Shown one piece after another: positions 15,610-23,054 of a stretch of 45,380 nt of DNA. The position numbers were made by a program, and so were the translations under genes. How positions within the stretch are numbered: position 1 is the first letter of the stretch; each line of letters begins with the position of its first letter. The stretch comes from Parcubacteria group bacterium. Its GTDB lineage: Bacteria; Patescibacteriota; Minisyncoccia; Moranbacterales; JAKLHP01. The stretch is from NCBI GenBank assembly GCA_041657845.1, contig JBBABD010000005.1, positions 1-45,380 of the forward strand. The letters are read 5' to 3'. Below the pieces are notes generated by a model. The model ran no database searches, was not told the origin of the DNA, and saw nothing but the letters and a program-made list of their open reading frames with translations.

Positions 15610-16983
15610 ATGTCTAATGCAGGAAAAATTGTGCAAGTAATTGGGCCGGTGGTGGATGTTGAATTTGGAGAAAATCTTCCAAGGATTCACGATGCTTTGG
15701 AAATTGGTCTCAAAGATGGAAAGAAACTGGTTCTTGAGGTTCATCAGCATCTGGGCGGAAATAAAGTCCGCGCGGTGGCGATGGGTTCTACCGATGGATT
15801 GTCTCGAGGAATGGAAGTAGCAAGTACCGGTGACGCCATTAAAGTTCCAGTGGGAAAAGAAACTCTGGGAAGAATGTTTAATCTTTTGGGTGAAGCGATT
15901 GACGGGAAAGAAGAAGTGAAAACTGAAAAGAAATATCCGATTCATCGCCAAGCTCCGAAATTCAAAGATCAATCTACCAAGACGGAAATTTTCGAAACCG
16001 GAATAAAAGTTATTGACCTCATTTGTCCTTTCGTGAAAGGTGGAAAGGTCGGACTTTTTGGAGGAGCGGGAGTGGGAAAGACGGTGGTTATTCAAGAACT
16101 CATTCGAAACATTGCCCAGGAGCACGGAGGATATTCGGTTTTCGCCGGAGTCGGAGAAAGAACTCGTGAAGGAAATGATTTGTATCACGAAATGAAAGAT
16201 TCAGGAGTTTTGGACAAGACTTGTCTGGTTTTCGGTCAGATGAATGAACCGCCCGGAGCTCGCCAGAGAATTGCGCTTTCCGCTTTGACTATGGCCGAAT
16301 ATTTCCGCGATGACGAAGGAAAAGATGTTTTGCTATTTGTCGATAATATATTTCGTTTCACGCAGGCAGGTTCCGAAGTATCAGCGCTTCTTGGACGAAT
16401 TCCTTCCGCAGTAGGTTACCAGCCGACACTGGCTGAAGAAATGGGTGAACTTCAAGAAAGAATTACTTCCACTCAAAAAGGATCTATTACTTCCGTGCAA
16501 GCCGTTTATGTTCCGGCCGATGATCTTACGGATCCCGCTCCTGCGACGACTTTCGGACATCTGGATTCAACAGTTGTGTTATCGCGTCCTTTATCGGAGC
16601 TGGGAATTTATCCGGCGGTTGATCCTTTGGATTCCAGCTCAACGATTCTTGATCCGAATATTGTCGGAGAAGAACACTACCAAGTGGCTCGCGGAGTTCA
16701 GCAAGTACTTCAAAGATACAAAGATCTTCAAGATATTATTGCCATTTTGGGAATGGAAGAATTGGCCGATGAAGACAAAATTGCTGTTGCCAGAGCCCGA
16801 AAGATTCAGAAATTTTTGTCTCAACCTTTCTTTGTGGCGGAACAATTCACTGGAACACCGGGAAAATATGTGAAACTAGCCGATACTGTCAAAGCTTTCA
16901 AAGCAATTTTGGATGGGGAATATGATGGGGTGGCGGAACAAGAGTTCTATATGAAAGGGGATATTAGCGAGATTAAAAAATAG
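15610..16983 (+). CDS. atpD: ATP synthase F1 subunit beta
   Basis: The catalytic subunit of F1. Walker A is GLFGGAGVGKTVVIQEL, followed by GVGERTREGNDLY with the catalytic glutamate. VLLFVDNIFRFTQAGSEVSALLGR is Walker B, and ALTMAEYFRDDEGKDV and PAPATTFGHLDSTVVLSR are typical. The start is ATG 15610 (SNAGKIVQVIGPVVDVEF); the in-frame ATG at 15589 lies in repeat B1 and is rejected. The length of 457 residues is normal. Confidence 0.98.
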   Translation: MSNAGKIVQVIGPVVDVEFGENLPRIHDALEIGLKDGKKLVLEVHQHLGGNKVRAVAMGSTDGLSRGMEVASTGDAIKVPVGKETLGRMFNLLGEAIDGKEEVKTEKKYPIHRQAPKFKDQSTKTEIFETGIKVIDLICPFVKGGKVGLFGGAGVGKTVVIQELIRNIAQEHGGYSVFAGVGERTREGNDLYHEMKDSGVLDKTCLVFGQMNEPPGARQRIALSALTMAEYFRDDEGKDVLLFVDNIFRFTQAGSEVSALLGRIPSAVGYQPTLAEEMGELQERITSTQKGSITSVQAVYVPADDLTDPAPATTFGHLDSTVVLSRPLSELGIYPAVDPLDSSSTILDPNIVGEEHYQVARGVQQVLQRYKDLQDIIAILGMEELADEDKIAVARARKIQKFLSQPFFVAEQFTGTPGKYVKLADTVKAFKAILDGEYDGVAEQEFYMKGDISEIKK

Positions 16984-16995
16984 TTTTTTAACTCG

Positions 16996-17111
16996 CAATT
17001 TTCAATGATCAATGATCAATTTACAATAAATTTACAATGAAAAAATTTTCAAACATTAAATAATTGAAAATTGAAAATTCATTGAAAATTGTAAATTGAA
17101 AATTGTAAATT
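16996..17111. repeat. Spacer of short inverted tandem units (TCAATT type), atpD-atpC
   Basis: The left half repeats CAATTTTCAATGA and CAATTTACAA units. The right half repeats TTGAAAATTG and TTGTAAATTG units, their complements. The two halves can fold on each other around an AAATTTTCAAACATTAAAT centre. Confidence 0.75.
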
Positions 17112-17112
17112 T

Positions 17113-17547
17113 ATGCCAAAGATACATTTTAAAATAGTAACACCAGAGAAGACGGCTTTTGAGGATGAGGTTGATCAGGTGACGCTTCCGGTGACTGATG
17201 GGCAAATTACGATTTTGCCTAACCATACTTCGTATATCGCTTCGCTCAAAGCAGGAGAAATTTGTTTCAAAAAAGGAAACGAGGAAACGGTGTTGGCAAC
17301 TTCCGGCGGTTTTGTTGAATTTGATAAAAATGAGCTAGTTTTTTTGGCTGACACAGCGGAACGAATCGAAGAGATTGACGTCGAGGAAGCGGAAAAAGCC
17401 AAATCCAGAGCGGAAGAACTTATGAAAACCAGAGAAACGATGGATGATCAGGAATATGCCAGAGTGGCAGCGGCAATCGAGCATGAATCAAACAGGATTA
17501 AGGTTGCCAGAAAGCATCGCACGAAAAGAGGTATTAGCTTAGAATAA
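17113..17547 (+). CDS. atpC: ATP synthase F1 subunit epsilon
   Basis: The rotor and regulatory subunit, 144 residues. The N-terminal beta sandwich has IVTPEKTAFEDEVDQVTLPVTDGQITILPNHTSYIASLKAGEI. The C-terminal helical hairpin (VEEAEKAKSRAEELMKTR...) is complete and can in principle inhibit ATP hydrolysis. It is the last gene of the operon. No simple terminator follows; repeat B2 does. Confidence 0.96.
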   Translation: MPKIHFKIVTPEKTAFEDEVDQVTLPVTDGQITILPNHTSYIASLKAGEICFKKGNEETVLATSGGFVEFDKNELVFLADTAERIEEIDVEEAEKAKSRAEELMKTRETMDDQEYARVAAAIEHESNRIKVARKHRTKRGISLE

Positions 17548-17556
17548 TTTTTTAGA

Positions 17557-17647
17557 TGTCATTCCGAGCGAGCGATAGCGAGTCGAGGAATCTAATTAGA
17601 TCTTCCGACTACGTTATTCGCGGCGAATAACTTCGCTCAAGATGACA
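17557..17647. repeat. Repeat family B, empty copy 2
   Basis: TGTCATTCCGAGCGAGCG...GAATCTAATTAGATC...CGCTCAAGATGACA. It has the same ATCTAATTAGAT centre as the copy at 15494. It ends 9 nt before the next start codon. Confidence 0.85.
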
Positions 17648-17655
17648 ATTATATT

Positions 17656-18090
17656 GTGAAAACATCATATAAGTATAAAAATATTCATTCTTGTGAGGCA
17701 GTCGTTCTTTGCTGCATCGATTTTCGTTTTTGGAAAGAGACTTTGGAATTTGCGGAAAAAGAATTAAATCTAACTAGTTTTGATTTTCCATCGCTTCCGG
17801 GAGCAGCCCAGGCCATCAATAAAGGAAATGATTTGGCGCTGGGATGCGTGAGTGTTCCTTGCGATTTGCATCACGTGAAAAAGATAGTTATTGTAAATCA
17901 TCAGGATTGCGGAGCGTATGGCGGATCTTCTAAATTCAACGGCGACATTGAGGCTGAACAGAAATTTCACGAAGAAGAACTTCAAAAAGCGAAAGATAAA
18001 ATTTTAGAAAAATATCCGGATAAGGAAGTAATTCTTGCTTATGCGAAGTTAATTGATGGCGGGGAAAATATAGAATTTATTGTTTTATAA
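17656..18090 (+). CDS. Beta-carbonic-anhydrase-like zinc protein (short)
   Basis: A 144-residue protein with the beta-carbonic-anhydrase ligand set: Cys20-x-Asp22-x-Arg24 in CCIDFRF, and His82-x-x-Cys85 in VNHQDCGAYGG. These give two Cys and one His for zinc and the Asp-Arg dyad. It would interconvert CO2 and bicarbonate if active. It is shorter than the usual 200 residues, and the region between the motifs is compressed, so catalysis is not certain. The start is GTG 17656; an upstream repeat element limits the promoter region. Confidence 0.78.
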   Translation: MKTSYKYKNIHSCEAVVLCCIDFRFWKETLEFAEKELNLTSFDFPSLPGAAQAINKGNDLALGCVSVPCDLHHVKKIVIVNHQDCGAYGGSSKFNGDIEAEQKFHEEELQKAKDKILEKYPDKEVILAYAKLIDGGENIEFIVL

Positions 18091-18176
18091 GATAATTTAG
18101 AACAAATAGAGAGATGTTTTAAACACATACATTTGTCGGTTCTTAAACAATTAGAAACGAGGAGGGATTATAGCTT

Positions 18177-18737
18177 ATGTCTACTATAATTGAAGAAATA
18201 GACACATCTGATTTTCGCTTGATGCTAAGCTCATCAATTTATGGTCAATGCTATAACTTCGCATTGGCTCTGCATCGTGGTCTTGGCTGGCCTCTTATTG
18301 GCCTAATTGTTGATCCCGTTATTATTCACGCAGGAGTACTATCTTCCGAGGGAAAAATATGGGATGGGCGAGGAGAAATTTCAGAAGCTGATTTTGTTGA
18401 GCCTTTCGTTGAGGGAGAAGCATATATCATTAAAGAAATTAAAGAAGAAGATCTCACCCATGAACCAAAGGTAAAAGAAACGACAATTGATTTTTTTCTG
18501 GAAAAAGCGCAGCTTGTTTGGCCTGAGCTGCCATGGAAGCAGGCTACTTTTATGGAAAAGGTAAAAACTTTTGCCGATGAGCTGGAGGCTCTAAGCCGCA
18601 AATATAAACTTTGGATAAGTGGTACTTTGCCCGTAGCGCCTCCTGCTATTTTTAAAGGATGCGATGATGAAACGGGTTATGCTGTTAAGCTGTCTGCTGA
18701 CGGCAATGCCTTCTTTATTAATCGTATGTTAGAGTAA
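18177..18737 (+). CDS. Unknown protein, possible C-H-D hydrolase-like N-terminal module
   Basis: A 186-residue soluble protein. The N-terminal part has YGQCYNFALALHRGLGWPLIGLI, then IIHAGVLSSEGKIWDGRGEIS. A Cys at the start of a helix followed by a His and an Asp resembles a family of small proteins with a papain-like arrangement, but this is only pattern similarity. The C-terminal half (from about residue 95) is helical and charged. GAGGAGGG lies about 10 nt before the ATG. It is a single-gene unit with a terminator at 18750. I do not recognise a named family. Confidence 0.6.
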   Translation: MSTIIEEIDTSDFRLMLSSSIYGQCYNFALALHRGLGWPLIGLIVDPVIIHAGVLSSEGKIWDGRGEISEADFVEPFVEGEAYIIKEIKEEDLTHEPKVKETTIDFFLEKAQLVWPELPWKQATFMEKVKTFADELEALSRKYKLWISGTLPVAPPAIFKGCDDETGYAVKLSADGNAFFINRMLE

Positions 18738-18749
18738 TGGATTTATTCG

Positions 18750-18775
18750 CCGCATGGTTCGCCCAGCGGTTTTTT
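18750..18775 (+). terminator. Terminator after the gene at 18177
   Basis: CCGC (18750-18753) and GCGG (18766-18769) with an inner GG/CC pair and a TTCG loop, followed by six T residues. The stem is short. Confidence 0.6.
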
Positions 18776-18788
18776 ATTTCTGCAAAAT

Positions 18789-18817
18789 ATACTACAGTAT
18801 TACAGTATACTGTAGTA
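18789..18817. promoter_or_regulatory. Strong palindrome, possible operator
   Basis: ATACTACAGTAT (18789-18800) mirrors ATACTGTAGTA (18807-18817). Inside lies the perfect 14-bp palindrome TACAGTATACTGTA (18801-18814). There is no T tract, and it lies between two converging terminators, so its role is unclear. Confidence 0.5.
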
Positions 18818-18840
18818 AAATATATTAATTTTTGAATGCA

Positions 18841-18869
18841 AAAAAGCTTCCGAATGTCGGAAGCTTTTT
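18841..18869 (-). terminator. Terminator of rpmE (works in both directions)
   Basis: A perfect 13-bp stem (18841-18853 with 18857-18869) with an ATG loop and A5/T5 ends. Confidence 0.88.
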
Positions 18870-18894
18870 GAAAATTTTATAATTTCTAGAAAAA

Positions 18895-19209
18895 TTATTT
18901 CTTCGTTTTCTTGGCCGGCTTGCCCGCCTTAGCTTTAGCGTCGGTGGGTTTCTTTTCGGCTTCGGATTTTGTTGCTTTAGTTTTTTTGGCAGCTTCTTTC
19001 TTGGCTGCAGCTTTTTCAGCCATCTTCTTGAAGCGGTCAACTCGCCCAGTGGAGTCCAACATCTTCTTTTTCCCGGTATAAAAAGGATGGCACTGCGAAC
19101 AAATTTCGACATTGATTTCCTTTTGAGTCGATCCGGTTTCAAGCTCAGCTCCGCAAAAACAGATTATTTTTGCGTCATCATGGTATTTTGGATGTATTCC
19201 CTTTTTCAT
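18895..19209 (-). CDS. rpmE: 50S ribosomal protein L31 with basic tail
   Basis: Part of the large subunit, a zinc-type L31. The core of about 65 residues (MKKGIHPKYHDDAKIICFCGAELETGSTQKEINVEICSQCHPFYTGKKKMLDSTGRVDRFKK) holds a CFC and a CSQC cysteine pair. An unusual Lys/Ala-rich tail of about 40 residues follows (to residue 104). Such tails on small ribosomal proteins are frequent in Patescibacteria. It is divergent from rpsB. Confidence 0.95.
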   Translation of the reverse strand: MKKGIHPKYHDDAKIICFCGAELETGSTQKEINVEICSQCHPFYTGKKKMLDSTGRVDRFKKMAEKAAAKKEAAKKTKATKSEAEKKPTDAKAKAGKPAKKTKK

Positions 19210-19216
19210 AAATATC

Positions 19217-19340
19217 GAAGTTCATAAAGTTTGTAAAGTTCCTAAAGTTCTTAAAGTTTCAACCTCGTCTCCCTTGGAAATTTCATAAACTTTATAACCT
19301 TATAACTTTATAACCTTATAACTTTTTAGCTTTTTAACTC
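19217..19340. repeat. Spacer of 9-nt inverted tandem units (GTT..TAAA type), rpmE-rpsB
   Basis: The left half reads GTTCATAAA / GTTTGTAAA / GTTCCTAAA / GTTCTTAAA / GTTTC, a 9-nt period. The right half reads the complement as TTTATAACC / TTATAAC units repeated twice and then TTTTTAGC / TTTTTAAC. Together with the promoter and leader (19367-19560) this explains the whole 351-nt gap between the divergent genes. Confidence 0.75.
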
Positions 19341-19366
19341 GATTAGTCTATCATATAAGGTCAGAA

Positions 19367-19394
19367 TTGACAAGGGGCGCCTTTCTGATATACT
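19367..19394 (+). promoter_or_regulatory. Promoter of rpsB-tsf
   Basis: TTGACA (19367-19372), 16 nt, TATACT (19389-19394). The transcript would start near 19401 and have a leader of about 160 nt. Confidence 0.7.
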
Positions 19395-19400
19395 GTAATA

Positions 19401-19560
19401 CGTACCGCTAAGGCACGAAAATCCCTGTTAAATATTTCTGCTTCGCAGCGATTTAACAGAATAAACATACTTTTTTCCGGGCTCCTTCCTGTCCCGAATA
19501 CTCGGGGTTTAGGGCCGTTAAAAGAAGAAAGTAGTTGTAATTATTAAGGTAAACAATACA
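19401..19560 (+). promoter_or_regulatory. Structured leader of rpsB
   Basis: The long 5' leader contains a two-tier hairpin (CTGTTAAAT 19425-19433 with ATTTAACAG 19451-19459; inner CTGC/GCAG) and a small CCCGA/TCGGG hairpin at 19493-19506. A leader this long in front of S2 suggests autoregulation by the ribosomal protein, as in other bacteria, but no known Rfam consensus is recognised by eye. Confidence 0.5.
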
Positions 19561-20361
19561 ATGGAAGAAAACAAGCCTATCCAGGCCGCAGAAGCAAAGG
19601 ATAGTAAGAATGAATCCTCCAAAGAGGATTATTTTGCTAACCTGAATTATTCTGATCTGGGATTAAGCATGGAAACAATGATTAAAAAAGGTGTTCATTT
19701 TGGACATCAAAAGTCCCGAAGAAATCCAAAAATGGATGAATATATCTTCGGCACTCGGAAAGGAATTAATTTAATTGATCTTCAAAAAACTGAAGAAAAA
19801 TTAAAAGAAGCTCTGGAGTTTATTAAAAAAGTAAAATCCGAGGGGAAAGAAATTCTTTTTGTCGGAACAAAAAAACAAATCAAAGAAATTGTTAAGGAAG
19901 CGGCGATTTTTTGCGAAATGCCTTTCGTAACGGAAAGATGGCTGGGAGGAACTTTCACAAACTTTAAGATTATCAGAGGAAGAGGAAAATATCTTAAGGA
20001 TCTCAAGGAGACGATTGATAAGGGAGAAGCCAAAAAATATACTAAGTTTGAACAGATGAAGATGCAGGAGGAGCTTGATAAATTGGAGATTAAAATGGGA
20101 GGGATAAAAGACATGAAAGATCTTCCGGGAGCGATTTTTGTAACCGATATAAAGGAAAATGATTTGGCCATAAAAGAAGCCAGGAAATCGGGAGTTACAG
20201 TCATTGCGCTGGCTGATACCAATGTTGATCCGACGGTTGTCGATTATCCGATCCCGGCCAATGATGATGCAATATCATCTGTAAGGCTGATGCTGAGCTA
20301 TATTTGCAAAGCGATAATCGAGAGCAAACAGGTTGTAAAAGAAGAAACACCAGCAAAATAA
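19561..20361 (+). CDS. rpsB: 30S ribosomal protein S2
   Basis: Small-subunit protein, 266 residues. The S2 signatures are clear: MIKKGVHFGHQKSRRNPKMDEYIFGTRKGINLIDLQKT, ERWLGGTFTNFKII, and PGAIFVTDIKENDLAIKEARKSGVTVIALADTNVDPTVVDYPIPANDDAISSVRLM. The N-terminus has an extra acidic stretch of about 30 residues before the conserved start. It is followed by tsf, the universal rpsB-tsf pair. Confidence 0.97.
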   Translation: MEENKPIQAAEAKDSKNESSKEDYFANLNYSDLGLSMETMIKKGVHFGHQKSRRNPKMDEYIFGTRKGINLIDLQKTEEKLKEALEFIKKVKSEGKEILFVGTKKQIKEIVKEAAIFCEMPFVTERWLGGTFTNFKIIRGRGKYLKDLKETIDKGEAKKYTKFEQMKMQEELDKLEIKMGGIKDMKDLPGAIFVTDIKENDLAIKEARKSGVTVIALADTNVDPTVVDYPIPANDDAISSVRLMLSYICKAIIESKQVVKEETPAK

Positions 20362-20363
20362 TT

Positions 20364-20480
20364 ATAAATTTTAAATTATAAATTTTAATTCAATTTTAAG
20401 TTTACAAATGACTAAATTTTAAGATTTTTCATTTGACGTTTCATTTAAAATTTAAAATTAAGAATTTAAAATTTTCAATA
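20364..20480. repeat. A+T-rich inverted tandem spacer (AAATTTTAA type), rpsB-tsf
   Basis: The left part repeats TTATAAATTTTAAA units. The right part carries TTTAAAATTTAAAATTAAG and TTTAAAATTTTC, largely complementary. The low complexity makes the pairing less certain than at the other loci. Confidence 0.5.
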
Positions 20481-20482
20481 GT

Positions 20483-21061
20483 ATGCTTAAAAAAATAAAA
20501 ACAATCAGGGAAAAAACCGGAGCAGGAATGGTTGATATTAAAAAAGCGCTTGTAGCGGCCAATGGAGATGAAGAAAAAGCTATTGAACTCTTGAGGAAGA
20601 GCGGGCAAGCCAAGGCTGTGAAAAAATCCGAAAGAACGGCCAAAGAAGGAATCGTAGCTTCATATATTCATTCTAATAATAGAATCGGGGTAATGATTAA
20701 GCTTTTTTGCGAGACTGATTTTGTAGCCAGAAATTCCGACTTTCAGGAACTCGCCAAAGATATCTGTATGCATATTGCAGGAATGAATCCAAAATTTTTG
20801 AAGCCGGAAGATGTTTCTTTGAAACTTGTAGATAAAGAAAAAGAAATTTGGACCGAGCAGCTCAAGAACGAAGGGAAACTGGAAACGATGCTGGAAAAAA
20901 TAATGGCCGGAAAAGAAAAAAAATTCAGGGAGGAATCGGCGCTTCTGACGCAGTCTTTTGTTAAAAATTCCGATATTACTGTCGGAGAGCTCATCGCTGA
21001 AAAAATTGGAATAATCGGAGAAAATATTCAAGTAGGAGAATTTGTGAGATACGAATTGTAA
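20483..21061 (+). CDS. tsf: Elongation factor Ts (short form)
   Basis: The nucleotide-exchange factor for EF-Tu, 192 residues. The UBA-like N-terminus is typical (IKTIREKTGAGMVDIKKALVAANGDEEKAIELLRKSGQAKAVKKSERTAKEGIVASYIH). The core motif IGVMIKLFCETDFVARNSDFQELAKDICMHIAGMNPKFL includes the TDFVA-x-N signature that contacts EF-Tu. Only one core subdomain is present, as in other short EF-Ts of about 200 residues. Confidence 0.96.
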   Translation: MLKKIKTIREKTGAGMVDIKKALVAANGDEEKAIELLRKSGQAKAVKKSERTAKEGIVASYIHSNNRIGVMIKLFCETDFVARNSDFQELAKDICMHIAGMNPKFLKPEDVSLKLVDKEKEIWTEQLKNEGKLETMLEKIMAGKEKKFREESALLTQSFVKNSDITVGELIAEKIGIIGENIQVGEFVRYEL

Positions 21062-21150
21062 GTGTTCAAGGCGTTCTAAGCGTTAAAGGCGTTGAAGTTG
21101 CTGAAATTTTAACGAATTAAACGAGCAAAACGATAGAACGATCAGAACGA
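21062..21150. repeat. Spacer of 9-nt inverted tandem units (GCGTT / AACGA type), tsf-yaaT
   Basis: The left half reads GTGTTCAAG / GCGTTCTAA / GCGTTAAAG / GCGTTGAAG. The right half reads AACGAATTA / AACGAGCAA / AACGATAGA / ACGATCAGA / ACGATTAGA. Both halves have a 9-nt period with a fixed core (CGTT or its complement AACG) and variable rest. Confidence 0.75.
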
Positions 21151-21157
21151 TTAGAAA

Positions 21158-21934
21158 ATGGCAAAATATTTAGTCAGTTTATATAGTTGGGAAAATCCAC
21201 GATTGTGTTTTGGGGATGTTGATCTGGCTAAAGGCGATAAAGTAATTATAGAAGGTGAATTTGGCAATGATCTTGGAAATGTTTTAGAAATCGGAGTTGA
21301 AACTAAAAATGACAAAGGACAGCCTATTGTCAGGGTTGCAACTCCTCGGGATATTGAAGCTTTTAAAAAAAATGAAGAAAAGAAAGAAGAGCTGCTAAAG
21401 GTTTGCAAAAGTGAAATAAAAAGACTGGAGCTTAAGATGAAACTTATTGATGCTCGAATCGGCTTGGATGGAAGCAATGTGGTTATTATTTTTACAGCAG
21501 ACGAAAGGGTTGATTTCAGGGAATTAGTCAAAACTTTAGCGAAAATTTTCCATAGGAGCGTTCGAATGCTTCAAATCGGATCTCGGGATGAAGCAAGGAG
21601 ATTGGGAGGATGCGGGATTTGCGGGAGAGAGCTTTGCTGTGTTAAATTTCCTGGAGATATTCCCAGCATTTCCACTGAAATGGCGAGAGTCCAACAGGTG
21701 GCTAGCAGGGGTTCAGATAGAATTTCTGGCGTATGCGGAAGGCTGATGTGCTGTCTTTCGTATGAAGCGAAGCAATATCAAGAAATACTTTCTGGAATGC
21801 CGGAAATTGGAAGTGTCGCAAGAATCAAAGAAGGAAAAGGGCAAGTTTTGGAGCTGGATGTTGTTAAGCAGGAAGTTAAGCTTAGAATGGAAGGTGGAAA
21901 AATAAAAATAGTTAAAAAAGAAGAAATTAAGTAA
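21158..21934 (+). CDS. PSP1/YaaT-like (RicT) protein
   Basis: A 258-residue PSP1-domain protein. In Bacillus the homologue YaaT/RicT joins RicA and RicF in an Fe-S complex that helps RNA processing by RNase Y. The conserved core is present: IFTADERVDFRELVKTLAKIFHRSVRMLQIGSRDEARRLGGCGICGRELCC and GVCGRLMCCLSYE, with the clustered cysteines that bind the cluster. The C-terminal IGSVARIKEGKGQVLELDVVKQEV is a typical small beta domain. No RicA or RicF is visible here. Confidence 0.88.
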   Translation: MAKYLVSLYSWENPRLCFGDVDLAKGDKVIIEGEFGNDLGNVLEIGVETKNDKGQPIVRVATPRDIEAFKKNEEKKEELLKVCKSEIKRLELKMKLIDARIGLDGSNVVIIFTADERVDFRELVKTLAKIFHRSVRMLQIGSRDEARRLGGCGICGRELCCVKFPGDIPSISTEMARVQQVASRGSDRISGVCGRLMCCLSYEAKQYQEILSGMPEIGSVARIKEGKGQVLELDVVKQEVKLRMEGGKIKIVKKEEIK

Positions 21935-21935
21935 A

Positions 21936-21986
21936 ACCCTATTGAATGCACCAAGGGTGTTCTACCGAGGCAGGATTTAACAGGGT
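21936..21986 (+). promoter_or_regulatory. Hairpin upstream of the TPR gene
   Basis: ACCCTATTGAAT (21936-21947) pairs with ATTTAACAGGGT (21975-21986), one mismatch and one G-T. The outer stem resembles the CCCTGTTAAAT...ATTTAACAG hairpin of the rpsB leader. Its role is unknown. Confidence 0.5.
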
Positions 21987-22003
21987 GAAAATAATTAATA
22001 GAA

Positions 22004-22663
22004 ATGTTAAGCTACATTATTCCACCAATTGTTATCGTGTTGAGCCTAGCTGCTCTGATATTTTTTCTTTTCAGGAAAAGCGCTAAAATCGCGGAAGAAT
22101 TAATCCTAAAGGAGAAAAGAAATGAAATCGGAGGCGCTCAGATTGAAAAACAAAAACTTTTTCGTTTTACCCAGTTTATTCTCAAGATTTCCGAAAAAAT
22201 AATGCAACGTTTCAAATTATTTTCACTCAGATTCTACAACAAGACTGACAATTGGTTTCACTCAATAAAAGAAAAAAGAGAGAATAGGATTAGCAATACG
22301 CCAAGGCCGGAAAAAGAAGAAATGAAAATTGGAGTTGATAATATCTCGGTGAGAAGAGATGCTACTAGAATAGAGGAAACGGAAATTGAAATTGAGCCGA
22401 TGATAAGCAAGGAAGCTGTTCATCCGGATTCGAGAATTCAAGTAAGAAATGAATTTGAAAAAGCGCTTATTGAGAGGATTGCTTTCAATCCGAAGGATAT
22501 TGAAGCCTATGAACGTCTCGGAGATTATTATATTGAAATTGGAAATTTTAACGATTCTCTGGCTTGTTTTGAAGAAGTTTTAAAATTAAGTCCGGGAAGC
22601 AGGAGAGCCAAGATAAAAACAAAAAGACTTCAAAAGATTGTTTTTGGCGGCTTGTCGAGATAG
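22004..22663 (+). CDS. Membrane-anchored TPR protein
   Basis: A 219-residue protein with one N-terminal membrane helix (MLSYIIPPIVIVLSLAALIFFLF) and a charged cytoplasmic middle region. The C-terminus holds at least one full tetratricopeptide repeat (IAFNPKDIEAYERLGDYYIEIGNFNDSLACFEEVLKLSPGSRRAK). TPRs usually mediate protein contacts. No partner can be named from the context; it lies between the yaaT-like gene and the tRNA cluster. Confidence 0.75.
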   Translation: MLSYIIPPIVIVLSLAALIFFLFRKSAKIAEELILKEKRNEIGGAQIEKQKLFRFTQFILKISEKIMQRFKLFSLRFYNKTDNWFHSIKEKRENRISNTPRPEKEEMKIGVDNISVRRDATRIEETEIEIEPMISKEAVHPDSRIQVRNEFEKALIERIAFNPKDIEAYERLGDYYIEIGNFNDSLACFEEVLKLSPGSRRAKIKTKRLQKIVFGGLSR

Positions 22664-22680
22664 ATTCTTTAAAATAAAAT

Positions 22681-22700
22681 GCCGTTGTAATTCAGCTGGT
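22681..22700 (+). pseudogene. Partial duplicate of the tRNA-Thr 5' half
   Basis: GCCGTTGTA-ATTCAGCTGGT repeats the first 20 bases of the following tRNA-Thr with two changes, 34 nt upstream of it. It stops in the D loop, so it is a tRNA fragment, not a gene. Confidence 0.75.
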
Positions 22701-22714
22701 TATTGCTGGATAAT

Positions 22715-22787
22715 GCCGTTGTAGCTCAGCTGGTAGAGCAACTCCATGGTAAGGAGTAGGTCTCCGGTTCAAATCCGGACAACGGCT
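22715..22787 (+). tRNA. tRNA-Thr (anticodon GGT)
   Basis: 73 nt. The acceptor stem GCCGTTG pairs with CAACGGC. The anticodon stem ACTCC/GGAGT has loop ATGGTAA, giving anticodon GGT. The T loop is TTCAAAT and the discriminator is T. CCA is not encoded. Confidence 0.95.
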
Positions 22788-22802
22788 CAGAGGTTTCAAA
22801 TT

Positions 22803-22885
22803 GGGCAGGTGGCGGAGTGGTCAATCGCAGCTGACTGTAAATCAGCCGACTTCGGTCTACGGGGGTTCAAATCCCTCCCTGCCCA
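22803..22885 (+). tRNA. tRNA-Tyr (anticodon GTA)
   Basis: 83 nt with a long variable arm. The acceptor GGGCAGG pairs with CCTGCCC. The anticodon loop CTGTAAA gives GTA. The discriminator is A. CCA is not encoded. Confidence 0.95.
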
Positions 22886-22899
22886 CATTTTATCAATAA

Positions 22900-22972
22900 G
22901 CCGCCTTAGCTCAGTTGGTAGAGCAATTGCTTTGTAAGCAAAAGGTCGTCAGTTCAAGTCTGACAGGCGGCT
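22900..22972 (+). tRNA. tRNA-Thr (anticodon TGT)
   Basis: 73 nt. The acceptor GCCGCCT pairs with AGGCGGC. The anticodon loop TTTGTAA gives TGT. The anticodon stem has one A-A mismatch at its outer pair. The discriminator is T. Confidence 0.93.
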
Positions 22973-23054
22973 CAGTGAATAATTAATAGAATGGTTTTTA
23001 TAGTTTCGATAGTTTTTCAGAAAGCTAATGAAACTAAAAGCTAAAATATAATAT

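Noticed and set aside
17175..17402. Minus-strand frame over atpC
   Set aside because: It is serine-rich shadow coding of atpC, without start signals.
19401..19560. Metabolite riboswitch before rpsB
   Set aside because: No known riboswitch core is visible; a ribosomal-protein leader is more likely.
22681..22710. A fifth tRNA
   Set aside because: Only the 5' half is present; no anticodon arm or acceptor partner.
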